NCBI RefSeq assembly: GCF_001675165.1
Contig: NZ_LROS01000011.1
Coordinates: 186,001 to 250,000 of the forward strand
Source of the DNA: Clostridium ragsdalei P11
Lineage (GTDB): Bacteria; Bacillota; Clostridia; Clostridiales; Clostridiaceae
Reading direction: 5' to 3'
Length of the DNA: 64,000 nucleotides
The notes below the pieces were generated by a model. It was not told the origin of the DNA, did not search any database, and saw only the letters and a list, made by a program, of their open reading frames with translations. How positions within the stretch are numbered: position 1 is the stretch's first letter; each line of letters starts with the position of its first letter. Made by a program: the position numbers and the translations under genes. Shown here piece after piece: positions 44,627-54,842 of the stretch.

Positions 44627-46324
44627 CTATTTAATTTTACACTTTTTAGAATCTGCCATCCTAACAAGTTCTTTCGCATGTTCTAAAGTAAGTTTTGTAA
44701 CTTTTTCCCCTCCTATCATTCTAGCTATTTCACATTCTTTTTCTATTTTTTTCATCTTTTTAACTTTCGTATAGGTTTTATTGTTACTAATATTTTTTGA
44801 AACCCAATAATGGATATCAGACATACATGCTATTTGAGGTAGGTGTGTAACACAAAAAACCTGATGTTTTTTAGATATAGCATACATTTTTTCCGCTACA
44901 CTCTGTGCTATTCTTCCACTTATTCCTGTATCTATTTCATCAAATATAACAGATGGAATATGATCCTTATCTACAAATACAGTTTTTAACGCTAACATTA
45001 TTCTTGAAAGTTCTCCTCCTGAAACTACATTTTCCAAAGGTTTTAGAGGTTCACCTGGATTAGTAGATATACAAAATTTTACTTTATCCATTCCTTTTGA
45101 AGTAAATTTATCTTCAAAGTTAATTTCTATTTTAAATATACTGTGTTCAAGTCCTATGAAATTTAACTCATTTTTTATATTTTTTTCTAAAACATGAGCC
45201 GTTTTACATCGCATTTCATGAAGTTTTTTACTTTTAACTTTAAGTAAACTTTCTAATTTTATTTTTTCCGAATCTAAATTTTTTATTATATCAGAGGCAT
45301 TTTTCATTTCCTCATATTGAGTTTTTATCTTATCTCTATAATTTAATATGTCCTTTATAGTATTACCATATTTTTTTTTTAAACCATTTATCTGATATAT
45401 TCTATTATTTATATATTCTAATTCATTTTTATCACAATAAACACTGTCTTTCATACTTCTTATTTCATCTATATTACCTTCTATAGCATAATATATATTT
45501 TCAAGTGAAGTGCACATATCTCCTATTTGAGGCATAATATCTTTTATGGAATTCAACTGTTTTAAAACTATTCCAAAATTATCATATATAGAATTTTTTT
45601 CTTCTTCTCCACTATAAAGGGTTATATAGCATTTGTTTATTACATTGTTTATTTTTTCAGCATTAGATAAAACATTAAATTTTTTATCCAGTTCTGTTTC
45701 TTCTGTTTCTTTTAAATCTGCTGAATTTATTTCATTTATCTGGTACTTTAAAAAATCTATTAACTTTTCTCTATCTTCACTTTTACCTGAAAGTTCATAT
45801 ATTTTATCTTTTATATTATTTAAATTCTTATAACTTTTTCTATATTCTTCCATTGTCTCAGAAATAAAATTTTCACCATAATAGTCCAAATAATCTATAT
45901 GGTTTTGCTCTGAAAGCAAATTTTGATTATCATGTTGGCCATGTATATCAAGCAGTGTACTACTTATATCTCTTAAATCAGACAATAAAATAGATTTACC
46001 ATTTATCTTTGCTACAGTTCTTCCTGATTGAAAAGATTCTCTGCTTATTATTACTAAATCTTCTTCTGATTTCACATCTTTTTCTTCTAGAATTTCAAAA
46101 GTTTTTGGATTTTCTATAGTAAAAACTGCTTCTACAAAAGTTTTATTTTCCCCTGTTCTTATCAAATTCTTATTAAATTTTCCTCCAAGTGCATAGTTTA
46201 TTGCATCAATCAATATAGATTTACCTGCTCCAGTTTCACCAGAAAATACATTAAAACCTGATTCAAAGGATATAGTCAACTTTTCTATAAGTGCAAAATT
46301 TTTTATATTCAATTGAAGCAGCAT
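44627..46324 (-). CDS. recN: DNA repair protein RecN
   Basis: RecN is an SMC-like ATPase of double-strand break repair. The 565-residue protein has Walker A GETGAGKS (about 30-37), a long coiled coil (about 150-370), and the ABC signature with VVSGGELSRIMLALK, then VIFDEIDTGISGRIAQ (Walker B). The end SDIHYWVSK is typical. It lies between argR and spoIVB, as in Bacillus, and starts 11 bp after argR's stop. Confidence 0.97.
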   Translation of the reverse strand: MLLQLNIKNFALIEKLTISFESGFNVFSGETGAGKSILIDAINYALGGKFNKNLIRTGENKTFVEAVFTIENPKTFEILEEKDVKSEEDLVIISRESFQSGRTVAKINGKSILLSDLRDISSTLLDIHGQHDNQNLLSEQNHIDYLDYYGENFISETMEEYRKSYKNLNNIKDKIYELSGKSEDREKLIDFLKYQINEINSADLKETEETELDKKFNVLSNAEKINNVINKCYITLYSGEEEKNSIYDNFGIVLKQLNSIKDIMPQIGDMCTSLENIYYAIEGNIDEIRSMKDSVYCDKNELEYINNRIYQINGLKKKYGNTIKDILNYRDKIKTQYEEMKNASDIIKNLDSEKIKLESLLKVKSKKLHEMRCKTAHVLEKNIKNELNFIGLEHSIFKIEINFEDKFTSKGMDKVKFCISTNPGEPLKPLENVVSGGELSRIMLALKTVFVDKDHIPSVIFDEIDTGISGRIAQSVAEKMYAISKKHQVFCVTHLPQIACMSDIHYWVSKNISNNKTYTKVKKMKKIEKECEIARMIGGEKVTKLTLEHAKELVRMADSKKCKIK

Positions 46325-46335
46325 AAAATAGCCTC

Positions 46336-46797
46336 CTACTCAGAAATCATTTTTTTCATTTTTTGAGTTATTATATGAGCATTTTCCACGTCTCTAGTCA
46401 TTACAAATATAGTGTTATCACCAGCTATACTTCCAGCTATTCCAACAAAATTTAAAGAATCTATGGCTTCAGCTGCTGCAGAAGCAGACCCTGAAATTGT
46501 TTTTACTATTATGAAATTTTCTATATTTTCCACGCTTGTTACAGTTTGAGAAAATATATTTACAAGTTTATTAGATAAGAAATTTTTCGTATGTGAAATA
46601 GTTGCATATTTATATTTTCCACTATCAGATAATACTTTTATAAGTTTTAATTCTTTTATATCCCTTGAAACTGTAGCTTGTGTTACATTCATTCCGCTTT
46701 TTTTTAGTCTATCCGCTAATTCTTCCTGAGTTTCAATATCATTTGAATTTATAATTTCAAGTATCTTGGCATGTCTAGTTACCTTCATATACTTCAC
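46336..46797 (-). CDS. argR: Arginine repressor
   Basis: ArgR controls arginine synthesis and breakdown genes as a hexamer. The 153-residue protein has an N-terminal winged helix (NDIETQEELADRLKKSGM, followed by QATVSRDIKELKLIKV) and a C-terminal oligomerisation/arginine-binding domain with GSIAGDNTIFV. Within the first four residues there is a second Met (MKVTRHAKI), so the start could be three codons shorter. It overlaps nadK by 23 bp. Confidence 0.95.
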   Translation of the reverse strand: MKYMKVTRHAKILEIINSNDIETQEELADRLKKSGMNVTQATVSRDIKELKLIKVLSDSGKYKYATISHTKNFLSNKLVNIFSQTVTSVENIENFIIVKTISGSASAAAEAIDSLNFVGIAGSIAGDNTIFVMTRDVENAHIITQKMKKMISE

Positions 46798-47632
46798 CTT
46801 CTTTTGCCTTAAAATTAATTTTATCTTTTAATGTGTCAAAATAATTATTATCATCAAATTTTATAAATTTCCTTTTATTCTTAGATCTTCTTACTTGTAT
46901 GGTATTTAGACCATTTACTTCAATCCATTCCTGACCATCTATTGATAAAAATATATTTTTTAAACTTTTTCTAACTGCTATAGTTATACAGCATTTATTG
47001 TCCAGCACAATAGTTCTAGATGTTAAAAACTGCGAATACATAGGAGTAAGGCATAATATATCTAAAGATGGATATATTATAGGTCCCCCTGCAGAAAGAT
47101 TATATCCTGTAGATCCTGTAGACGTAGATACAATAATACCATCACCACTAAATGTATTGTAAAAGTTCTCATTTATATAAACATCATATCTCTGTATTCT
47201 TGACTTAATTCCCTTGTATAATACTACATCATTTAATCCATCATATGTCTTTGGTCCATTTCCACTATCATAGATACATTGAATCATATTCCTCTCTTCA
47301 ATTACATAATTTCCCTTAAATAATTTTTTGAGTGCGTTCTCTATACTGTTTACCTCTACCTGTGCCAAGAAGCCTAAATGCCCTATGTTTACTCCCAGTA
47401 TAGGTGTATTTGAATCAAGTATATGTTTTGATGTATTTAATATAGTACCGTCCCCTCCTAATACTATAATTACATCTAACTCAGTGCTTTCATCCTTATC
47501 TAATCCATCACAATTTTCATATACTTTTACTTTCACACTTTTATCTATACTATGTATTGTTTTTTTTATGAAATTTAACATTTTTTTATCTGGATCTTTT
47601 GTTGTATTAACGTTAATTCCTATATTTTTCAT
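46775..47632 (-). CDS. nadK: NAD kinase
   Basis: NadK phosphorylates NAD to NADP and is essential. The 285-residue protein has VIIVLGGDGTILNTSKH (GGDGT) and GVNIGHLGFLAQ with the other conserved region GDGIIVSTSTGSTGYNLSAGGP. It overlaps the tlyA stop by four bases and the argR start. All these genes are tightly coupled in one transcript. Confidence 0.96.
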   Translation of the reverse strand: MKNIGINVNTTKDPDKKMLNFIKKTIHSIDKSVKVKVYENCDGLDKDESTELDVIIVLGGDGTILNTSKHILDSNTPILGVNIGHLGFLAQVEVNSIENALKKLFKGNYVIEERNMIQCIYDSGNGPKTYDGLNDVVLYKGIKSRIQRYDVYINENFYNTFSGDGIIVSTSTGSTGYNLSAGGPIIYPSLDILCLTPMYSQFLTSRTIVLDNKCCITIAVRKSLKNIFLSIDGQEWIEVNGLNTIQVRRSKNKRKFIKFDDNNYFDTLKDKINFKAKEGEVYEGN

Positions 47633-48453
47633 AGTTCCTCCCCATTTAGTTCACAATGAGATGAGTTTACTATGTTTATTATATCTTCATCTATGAACGA
47701 CTCCTTAAAATCACTTTTCTTAGTAAAATAAACCAAATACTCTATATTTCCTTCCGGACCCTTTACAGGAGAATAACTCAATGAAATTATTTTTAAATTA
47801 TTTTCTCTCAAAAAAGTTATAATTTCATTTATCACATCTATGTGAGTAGATTTTTCCCTTACTACACCTTTTTTTCCTACCCTTTCTCTTCCAGCTTCAA
47901 ACTGTGGCTTTATAAGTGCCATTATACTGCCATTTTCTTTCAGTAAGTTACTAACTACAGGTACAACTTTTTTTAGAGATATAAAGGAAACATCTATACT
48001 TGCAAAATCTGCATATTCACCTATATCCTCAGGCGTTACATACCTTATATTTGTTCTTTCCATACAAACCACTCTGTCATCTATCCTGAGTTTCCACGCA
48101 AACTGCCCATATCCCACATCTATTGAAAATACTTTTTTAGCTCCATTTTGAAGCATGCAATCTGTAAACCCACCTGTAGATGCACCTATATCCATGCATA
48201 CTTTATTATTTAAGTTAATATTAAACTCTTTTACAGCTTTTTGTAATTTCAATCCTCCCCTACTTACAAAAGGAAGTTTTTCTCCTCTAAATTCTATATT
48301 GGAACTTTTTTTTATCTTCTGTCCACATTTATCTACTCTCTGTCCATTAATAAATATTTCTCCAGCCATAATACTGGCTTTAGCCCTCTCTCTAGATTGA
48401 AAAATGCCCTTTTCTACTAAAAGTACGTCCAATCTTTCCTTTGGTTCTGACAT
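47629..48453 (-). CDS. tlyA: TlyA-family rRNA 2'-O-methyltransferase / hemolysin-like protein
   Basis: This 274-residue protein has an N-terminal S4 RNA-binding domain (about 1-60) and a FtsJ-like methyltransferase domain with KVCMDIGASTGGFTDCML (the AdoMet motif). It methylates 16S and 23S rRNA in actinobacteria; its role in Clostridium is not settled. YqxC is the Bacillus homologue at the same locus. It lies between dxs and nadK. Confidence 0.93.
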   Translation of the reverse strand: MSEPKERLDVLLVEKGIFQSRERAKASIMAGEIFINGQRVDKCGQKIKKSSNIEFRGEKLPFVSRGGLKLQKAVKEFNINLNNKVCMDIGASTGGFTDCMLQNGAKKVFSIDVGYGQFAWKLRIDDRVVCMERTNIRYVTPEDIGEYADFASIDVSFISLKKVVPVVSNLLKENGSIMALIKPQFEAGRERVGKKGVVREKSTHIDVINEIITFLRENNLKIISLSYSPVKGPEGNIEYLVYFTKKSDFKESFIDEDIINIVNSSHCELNGEEL

Positions 48454-48470
48454 AATAAACTACCTCACTA

Positions 48471-50345
48471 TTAAAATATATGACTTGCCTCTGCTGCTTT
48501 AAGTACACTATTTACGATACCTTTAGGATCCAGACCATACAGCTTATACAAAATATCCGATTTTCCATGCTGTACAAACTTATCATCAAACCCTAAGTTT
48601 ACTATTTTTACTTTTTTATTTAATTTATTTACATATTCTAATATATAGGATCCTAATCCTCCTCTTATTATATTGTCTTCAACAGTAACGATAGTTACCT
48701 TTTCTTCAATTAAACTGTTTAACATTTCCTTGTCCAGTGGCTTAATAAAGCATGCACTTATAATCCTCACATCTATACCTTTTTCTTTAAGCTTTTTTCC
48801 TGCTAACACTGCATTTTGTACCATTTTCCCTTGAGCAATTATTGCTACACTGCCTTCATTTGAAATACAGTCCCACTTTCCAAGTTTAAAATTTTCTACA
48901 GGATTGAGACATACACTATCTCCTCCCCTTGGATACCTTATAGCTACAGGAAAACTCTGGCCTAATGCCCATTTTAACATATATGGAAGTTCATCTATAC
49001 ATTTAGGAGACATAAGCGTCATATGTGGCATTTCCGTTAAATAAGATAAATCAAATATTCCCTGATGTGTCTCCCCATCTTCTCCTACAATTCCAGCTCT
49101 ATCTATAGCAAAAACTACTGGAAGTTCTTGCATACATACATCATGAATAAGTTGATCGTAAGCTCTTTGAAGAAAAGTAGAGTAAACTGCAAATACAGGT
49201 TTTAAATTTGCCTGTGCCATTCCAGCTGCCAGAGTTACAGCATGCTGTTCTGCTATTCCCACATCAAAAAACCTTTCAGGAAACTTTTGAGAAAAACTTT
49301 TAAGGCCTGTTCCGTCCCTCATAGCTGCAGTTATAGCCACTATTCTATCGTCTTTTTCTGCTAGCTTTACTATTTCATTTCCAAAGGCCTTGGAATAAGT
49401 ATTTGAGGAGCCAGCATCAAGTTCACCATTGGCACAATTAAAAGGCCCTATTCCATGAAACTTACCTGGATTTTTTTCTGCAAATTCATATCCTTTTCCT
49501 TTCTTAGTTATTATATGTATAATAACTGGACCTTGTATGTCTTTAGCAGAAGCGAGTACATCTGTAAGTTCTTTTATATTATGACCATCTATTGGTCCTA
49601 AATACTTAATTCCCATATCTTCAAAAAACATTCCAGGCACTACCATTTGCTTTATTGCATTTTTTACCTTTTCAAGGTATTTTGCCATTCCTGTTCCTAT
49701 ATTCGGTATCTTTTTTAATTTAGCTTCTACATCTGCCTTAAATTTATTGTACTTAGGGTCCACTCTAAGTCTATTTAAATATTTAGATACTCCACCTACA
49801 TTTTTTCCTATGGACATTTGATTATCATTTAATATTATTATAAGCTTCGTTTTTCTATAACCCACATCATTTAGAGCCTCTAGTGCCATACCTCCAGTGA
49901 GCGCTCCATCTCCTATAACTGCAACCACATTATATTTCTCGTGCTTTAAATCTCTAGCCCTAGCCATTCCAAGTGCTGCAGATATTGAAGTACTACTGTG
50001 CCCTGTTTCGAAAAAATCATATATACTTTCGCACCTTTTAGGAAATCCACTTAATCCTCCAAATTGTCTTAAAGTATCAAATTTATCCTTTCTTCCCGTG
50101 AGGATCTTATGAACATAAGCCTGATGTCCCACATCCCATATAAGTTTATCATAATTTAGATCAAATACACTAAATAAACTCAAAGTGAGCTCCACAACCC
50201 CCAAGTTAGACGCCAAATGGCCTCCTGTCTTAGATACTTTGTCTATTAAAAATTTTCTAATTTCTCTAGCTAGCTTTTTTTTCTCATTTAAAGACATCTT
50301 CTTTACGTCATTTATATCTTTATAATTATCTAATAAATTACTCAT
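48471..50345 (-). CDS. dxs: 1-deoxy-D-xylulose-5-phosphate synthase
   Basis: Dxs makes DXP from pyruvate and glyceraldehyde 3-phosphate, the first step of the MEP isoprenoid pathway. The 624-residue protein uses thiamine diphosphate. It shows [20 protein letters not shown], the ThDP-binding [18 protein letters not shown] and the transketolase part with [20 protein letters not shown] and [18 protein letters not shown]. It follows ispA, consistent with isoprenoid supply. Confidence 0.97.
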   Translation of the reverse strand: MSNLLDNYKDINDVKKMSLNEKKKLAREIRKFLIDKVSKTGGHLASNLGVVELTLSLFSVFDLNYDKLIWDVGHQAYVHKILTGRKDKFDTLRQFGGLSGFPKRCESIYDFFETGHSSTSISAALGMARARDLKHEKYNVVAVIGDGALTGGMALEALNDVGYRKTKLIIILNDNQMSIGKNVGGVSKYLNRLRVDPKYNKFKADVEAKLKKIPNIGTGMAKYLEKVKNAIKQMVVPGMFFEDMGIKYLGPIDGHNIKELTDVLASAKDIQGPVIIHIITKKGKGYEFAEKNPGKFHGIGPFNCANGELDAGSSNTYSKAFGNEIVKLAEKDDRIVAITAAMRDGTGLKSFSQKFPERFFDVGIAEQHAVTLAAGMAQANLKPVFAVYSTFLQRAYDQLIHDVCMQELPVVFAIDRAGIVGEDGETHQGIFDLSYLTEMPHMTLMSPKCIDELPYMLKWALGQSFPVAIRYPRGGDSVCLNPVENFKLGKWDCISNEGSVAIIAQGKMVQNAVLAGKKLKEKGIDVRIISACFIKPLDKEMLNSLIEEKVTIVTVEDNIIRGGLGSYILEYVNKLNKKVKIVNLGFDDKFVQHGKSDILYKLYGLDPKGIVNSVLKAAEASHIF

Positions 50346-50399
50346 CCTTATCTATCCCTTTAACAAAGTAGTTTTAAAATTTTTAGCACAGCTTAAACT

Positions 50400-51281
50400 T
50401 CACTTTTCCCTATTTAATAAAAATGATGTTAAATCTTTTAGATAAGAAGTATCTCCACTTATCCCATTCAGTACTTCTATGCATTCACTTGTAATTGAAT
50501 TACACATTTCTTTGCATTTATTTATTCCATAAGTACTTATAAATGTAGTTTTGTTATTATTTAGATCACTTTTTACCTTTTTACCTAAAAGAGCAGTATC
50601 TCCTGTTAAATCCAATATATCATCCTTTATTTGAAATGCCAATCCTAACTTTTCTCCATAATAGCTTAATTTATCTATTTCATCTTTACTTGCTCCCGCA
50701 TATACTGCTGCAGATATTATAGATCCTTTTATGAGTGCTCCTGTTTTTTTACTGTGCATATAATAGAGCTGGTCTATAGGTATCTTAGTGTTCTCACTTA
50801 AAATATCCACTGTCTGGCCACCAACCATTCCATCAGCTCCTGCACTTTCAGAAATAATACTACAAGCTCTTATAGCATTATTATTTTTCCCAACACAATG
50901 TCTAAACATCAAACTCATTGCTTCATTTAAAAGTCCATCTCCCGCAAGTACAGCAATAGCTTCTCCAAATACCTTATGATTTGTAGGTTTACCCCTTCTT
51001 AAATCATCATTGTCCATAGCAGGTAAATCATCATGAATTAAGGAATAAGTGTGTATCATTTCTATAGCTGCTGCTATATCCATAACATCACTACAATCTG
51101 CCTTATAAAGCTTATAGGTCAAAAGAAATAGCAGAGGTCTTATTCTCTTTCCTCCTGCATCTAAGCTATACTGCATAGCTTCATATACCCTTTTATTATA
51201 AGATCCTTTTCCATCCATATAGTCATGGAGGTATTTATTCAATTCCTCTCTTAATGTTTCAATCACACCTTTAATTTCCAT
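50400..51281 (-). CDS. ispA: Farnesyl/geranyl diphosphate synthase
   Basis: IspA extends DMAPP with IPP to form FPP. The 293-residue protein has both aspartate-rich motifs: DDLPAMDNDDLRRGKPT (first) and QIKDDILD (second). The chain-length region lies before the first motif. It sits between xseB and dxs. YqiD is the Bacillus equivalent at this locus. Confidence 0.95.
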   Translation of the reverse strand: MEIKGVIETLREELNKYLHDYMDGKGSYNKRVYEAMQYSLDAGGKRIRPLLFLLTYKLYKADCSDVMDIAAAIEMIHTYSLIHDDLPAMDNDDLRRGKPTNHKVFGEAIAVLAGDGLLNEAMSLMFRHCVGKNNNAIRACSIISESAGADGMVGGQTVDILSENTKIPIDQLYYMHSKKTGALIKGSIISAAVYAGASKDEIDKLSYYGEKLGLAFQIKDDILDLTGDTALLGKKVKSDLNNNKTTFISTYGINKCKEMCNSITSECIEVLNGISGDTSYLKDLTSFLLNREK

Positions 51282-51326
51282 AATACATTCTCCATTCTAT
51301 GTAAATAGCCTTATTAATTCAGCATA

Positions 51327-51551
51327 TTATTCTCGAGGTTTAACATTAAAATCTTCTTCTCCTTCTTCAGTAAGAATTTTTATTTTTCCTTCCGCATCGT
51401 TTAATATCTTATATAATTTATTGCACAATTTTACTCCTTCTTCGTAACTCTTCATACTGTCTTGTAACGATAATTCCCTATTATCCATAGAATCTACTAT
51501 GCTTTCTAATTTTTCCATTATATTTTCATAACTTTCCGTTTTCCTAGGCAT
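51327..51551 (-). CDS. xseB: Exodeoxyribonuclease VII small subunit
   Basis: The 74-residue small subunit of ExoVII binds XseA. The start contains SYENIMEKLESIVDSMDNRELSL, typical of XseB, and SLQDSMKSYEEGVKLCNKLYKIL. It follows xseA with 15 bp between them and precedes ispA. Confidence 0.95.
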   Translation of the reverse strand: MPRKTESYENIMEKLESIVDSMDNRELSLQDSMKSYEEGVKLCNKLYKILNDAEGKIKILTEEGEEDFNVKPRE

Positions 51552-51566
51552 ACAAGTACCTCTTTT

Positions 51567-52763
51567 CTAATAATGAATTAGCTTAAATTTAGAAGTTCCA
51601 TCTTTCATAGTTACTTTAATCTTATCTTTTTTATTGAGTTCTTCAATGGAGTTTATTCCATTATTCTCATCATCTTCTATTATAGAGTATCCCCTATTTA
51701 AAATATTTAATGGATTATGGGCAGAAAGCAGTGCATTTATCTTTGCTAATTTCTCTTTTTTCTCATTGATTTTAACATTTAGTTTGAAATTTAAGAGTTC
51801 TTTGAGTTTATCCACATTACTATACTGATTTGCTATATATATAAGGGGACTGTTTAAATCTAAAGTTTTTTTCAAAAAATTAAGTCTATTCTTTTCATCT
51901 TTTATTTTATCCTTAGCACAAGTGTAAAGTCTATTTTTATAATTATTGAGTTTTTGTAAAGTTTCTTCTAGGTTAAAAACCGCAATTTCTGCTGCCGCAG
52001 AAGGTGTAGGTGCTCTTCTGTCAGATACAAAATCCACTATAGTATAGTCAATCTCATGTCCAACTCCTGTTATTATAGGCTTCTTTGAGTTATAAATTGA
52101 CTCTGCTAATTTTTCATCATTAAAACACCAAAGTTCTTCTATGGACCCTCCTCCTCTTGCTATAATTATAAGATCTACATCTTCTATAGAATTTAATACT
52201 TCAATTCCTTTTATCACATCACTGCTAGCATTTGCCCCCTGAACTAGTGATGGATAAATCAAAAGTTGTACCTTTTTGTTTCTTCTTTTAGTTACATTTA
52301 TTATATCCTTAACCGCAGCTCCTGTAGAAGAAGTAATTACACCTATTTTCTTGGCATAAGTGGGTATTTTTCTTTTATGTGATTCATTAAACAATCCTTT
52401 TTGTTCTAACTTTACTTTTAATTTTTCAAAGGCTAAATACAACTCTCCCATACCATCTGGTTTCATTTCCTTGCAATAAAGCTGATATAATCCTTCCTTT
52501 TCATATAGAGACACCCTTCCTTTAACTATTACTTTCATACCATCCTCAGGTATAAAATTTAAATTCTCGGCATCTCCTCTAAACATAATGCAGTTTATCT
52601 TACTAAACTTATCTTTTAGGGAAAAATATATATGTCCGCTTGTATGTAATTTCAAATTAGATACTTCTCCTTTAATAGAACAGTTAGCAAGTATGAAATC
52701 ATTATCCAAAGTCTTTTTTATATAATTGTTAATATCAGACACAGTTAATGTTTTAATATACAT
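51567..52763 (-). CDS. xseA: Exodeoxyribonuclease VII large subunit
   Basis: XseA is the catalytic subunit of ExoVII. The 398-residue protein has an OB fold in the N-terminal part ([16 protein letters not shown]), then the nuclease region with [17 protein letters not shown] and [21 protein letters not shown] coiled coil at about 270-370 ends the protein with [13 protein letters not shown]. It is separated from nusB by the R1-E palindrome and a terminator. Confidence 0.96.
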   Translation of the reverse strand: MYIKTLTVSDINNYIKKTLDNDFILANCSIKGEVSNLKLHTSGHIYFSLKDKFSKINCIMFRGDAENLNFIPEDGMKVIVKGRVSLYEKEGLYQLYCKEMKPDGMGELYLAFEKLKVKLEQKGLFNESHKRKIPTYAKKIGVITSSTGAAVKDIINVTKRRNKKVQLLIYPSLVQGANASSDVIKGIEVLNSIEDVDLIIIARGGGSIEELWCFNDEKLAESIYNSKKPIITGVGHEIDYTIVDFVSDRRAPTPSAAAEIAVFNLEETLQKLNNYKNRLYTCAKDKIKDEKNRLNFLKKTLDLNSPLIYIANQYSNVDKLKELLNFKLNVKINEKKEKLAKINALLSAHNPLNILNRGYSIIEDDENNGINSIEELNKKDKIKVTMKDGTSKFKLIHY

Positions 52764-52813
52764 ATTATTTAACCCCTTGCGTTTAATCTGTAATTTATTA
52801 ACTTTGGCAGCTT

Positions 52814-52838
52814 AAAAAAATTACCATGTAATTTTTTT
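52814..52838 (-). terminator. Terminator after nusB
   Basis: AAAAAAATTAC pairs with GTAATTTTTTT around a 3-base loop; the minus strand ends in a T-run. It ends the nusB transcript before xseA. Confidence 0.7.
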
Positions 52839-53031
52839 AGTTAATAGTTAAGAATTAAAAATTAATAGTTAATGTGGATTTTTTCCGTTACACTACAAAA
52901 AATCTTTGAATAAGATTTTCACCACTCGTTTCGCTAAAGTGAAACATTGGTGATTTATATAAATTTAAAGATTTTTTGCGACAGCTAAAAATCATCCTTC
53001 ACTATTAATTTTTCATTATTAATTCTTAACT
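52838..53031. repeat. R1-E: long palindrome with a different apex
   Basis: The left part begins AGTTAATAGTTAAGAATTAA and contains GTGGATTTTTTCCGTTACAC and AAAAAATCTTTGAA; the right part contains the reverse complements TTAAAGATTTTTTGCGACAG and ATTAATTTTTCATTATTAAT and ends TTCTTAACTT. The apex (about 52926-52945) is CGTTTCGCTAAAGTGAAAC, a small hairpin. The element occupies most of the xseA-nusB gap. Confidence 0.75.
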
Positions 53032-53097
53032 TATGAAGCTTTGCTTCGCAATATTTTTATATTAAATCAGAATTTCATATGTGTTAAAATTAAGTAC

Positions 53098-53574
53098 TTA
53101 CTGTTTACTTATGCTTTTGTCTTTTATCATATTTCCAAGCACACCATTTATGAATGGCGCAGATTTCTCGGAAGAATACTTTTTAGCAAGTTCTATAGCT
53201 TCATTTATAGATACCTTTTCAGGAATATCCTGTTCATATAAAAATTCATATGTACAAATTCTTAATATTGCAGCATCAACTTTTGGCAGTCTGTTTAATT
53301 TCCAATTTCTAAGATATTTTTCAATTTCCTTATCCAAACTATCCTTATTCTCTTCTATTCCCTCTACAACCCTTTTTACATATTCCATATCAACGTTTTT
53401 TAGTTTGTCAACATTTTCACTGTAAACTTCCTCAGCACCATCAGTTTCTTTGCTCTCATTTTTTTTTTCTAAATTATCTTCTAAGTTTGCCAAAACACTT
53501 CTAAAATCTTCTCTATTTATACTCATTTCAAATAATAATTTCATTATCAGTTCTCTGGATTTTTTTCTATTCAT
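53098..53574 (-). CDS. nusB: Transcription antitermination factor NusB
   Basis: NusB binds boxA RNA with NusE and promotes rRNA transcription. The 158-residue protein has [19 protein letters not shown] in the N-terminal helix, and [35 protein letters not shown] in the C-terminal part (cited in pieces: [14 protein letters not shown] and [13 protein letters not shown]). It is a little longer than average because of the [17 protein letters not shown] insert near residues 37-53. The Asp23 gene is upstream by 141 bp. Confidence 0.95.
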   Translation of the reverse strand: MNRKKSRELIMKLLFEMSINREDFRSVLANLEDNLEKKNESKETDGAEEVYSENVDKLKNVDMEYVKRVVEGIEENKDSLDKEIEKYLRNWKLNRLPKVDAAILRICTYEFLYEQDIPEKVSINEAIELAKKYSSEKSAPFINGVLGNMIKDKSISKQ

Positions 53575-53689
53575 ATTTTCCTCCTACTTGGATATATACT
53601 CTTCTAAAAATAATTATTGTCATTTCAGATATAATTATACTTAAACTAATACACTAGTTCAAGTATACAAACACATCTTTAAATAGAAA

Positions 53690-53711
53690 CACCCTCTGAA
53701 TCCAGAGGGTG
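53690..53711 (-). terminator. Terminator after the Asp23 gene
   Basis: CACCCTCTG pairs with CAGAGGGTG around a 4-base loop, and on the minus strand it is followed by TTTCTATTT. It separates Asp23 from nusB. Confidence 0.8.
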
Positions 53712-53715
53712 CATA

Positions 53716-54114
53716 CTATTGCTCTTCTTCTATATTATCATTGCTCTCTTCTGTTTTAGAAATCATAACATTCTGCACATGTATGTTTATAGCTGAAACA
53801 TCTAAGCCTGTCATAGATTGAACTGCTCTCTTTACATTTTCCTGAACTTTAAGTGCTACATCAGGAATTCTTACTCCGTATTCTACTACTACATATAAAT
53901 CTATAGCTGCACTATTTTCTCCTACACTCACTTTAACACCTTTAGATAAGTTTTTCTTTCCTGTAAGTATTTGAGTAATTCCACCTACAAGACTGGCACT
54001 CATCCCAACTATACCTTTTATTTCAGTAGTAGCAAGACCTGCAATTACACCTACAACCTCATCAGATATTTTTACAATACCCATATCAATTTCGTTATTC
54101 GTATTTTCCTCCAT
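53716..54114 (-). CDS. Asp23/Gls24-family envelope stress protein
   Basis: The 132-residue protein has the Asp23 family core: ISDEVVGVIAGLATTEIKGIVG near the start, and then VVEYGVRIPDVALKVQENVKRAV. It resembles Bacillus YqhY, located beside accBC and nusB. Here accB and accC are not between it and spoIIIAH. YqhY has been connected to fatty-acid synthesis control in Bacillus. Confidence 0.9.
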   Translation of the reverse strand: MEENTNNEIDMGIVKISDEVVGVIAGLATTEIKGIVGMSASLVGGITQILTGKKNLSKGVKVSVGENSAAIDLYVVVEYGVRIPDVALKVQENVKRAVQSMTGLDVSAINIHVQNVMISKTEESNDNIEEEQ

Positions 54115-54224
54115 TGTTTCACCTCCTAGATTTTCACATCATCGAAAGACCCACATTACATACATTATATCAAATGGATATTTTTTTTACAATTAATTTA
54201 TTTATGTAATTGCTCCACTTTGTT

Positions 54225-54785
54225 TTAACCTTGTTTTACCTCGATTTCAACTTCCTGAATGTTTGAAATACTCATAACTACATCTTTTATCTGTCTTGTA
54301 TCCTTATCTGCCAATTTATTCTTACCTTTAACTATTACCCTTGCCTTGTTGTCTTCTATAGAACATATAGCATCTTCATATCCCTTACTTTTTAGAGTAT
54401 TTTCTATTTTTAATTCATAATTTGTATTCATGGCTAATGCAGTATACTTTTTTTCAGCATCAGCACGATTTGGGTCAGAAACATTTTTGTCATCTATAAG
54501 GCTTTTTAAAGTTTGAAGAGTTTCTGCATTTTTTTGATCCCTTGTAAGCCGTGTCTCCTCAAAGAATTGCGACTGTTCACTTTTAGATTGAGTACTTTTT
54601 GCTTGAGTACTCTTATCCTGTGAACTCTTACTATCGCTGCTATTAAAAGATACTGCACTTTTACCGCTTCCATTGTCCACACCATTTACATAATTTATAG
54701 GACTATTTAACTTTGTAGCAACTACTCCCACACAAACAATTAAAGCTAAAAGAGTCACAATAATTACAGCTTGTTTTTTATTCAT
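54225..54785 (-). CDS. spoIIIAH: Stage III sporulation protein AH
   Basis: SpoIIIAH is the mother-cell half of the SpoIIIA-SpoIIQ channel and has a YscJ/FliF-like domain. The protein of about 186 residues starts with a membrane helix (MNKKQAVIIVTLLALIV). A serine-rich linker of about 40 residues follows, and the C-terminal domain contains DAICSIEDNKARVIVKGK. The start ATG at 54785 fits the ribosome-binding site GGGGG better than the frame's first codon at 54800. It is the last spoIIIA gene. Confidence 0.95.
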   Translation of the reverse strand: MNKKQAVIIVTLLALIVCVGVVATKLNSPINYVNGVDNGSGKSAVSFNSSDSKSSQDKSTQAKSTQSKSEQSQFFEETRLTRDQKNAETLQTLKSLIDDKNVSDPNRADAEKKYTALAMNTNYELKIENTLKSKGYEDAICSIEDNKARVIVKGKNKLADKDTRQIKDVVMSISNIQEVEIEVKQG

Positions 54786-54842
54786 TTTAACTCCCCCCAT
54801 TTATCTTCTAAAGAATTATATGCTAAAAAATATACTTATATA

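Noticed and set aside
52838-53031. CRISPR-like repeat region
   Set aside because: There are no regularly spaced direct repeats with unique spacers; the structure is one long palindrome.
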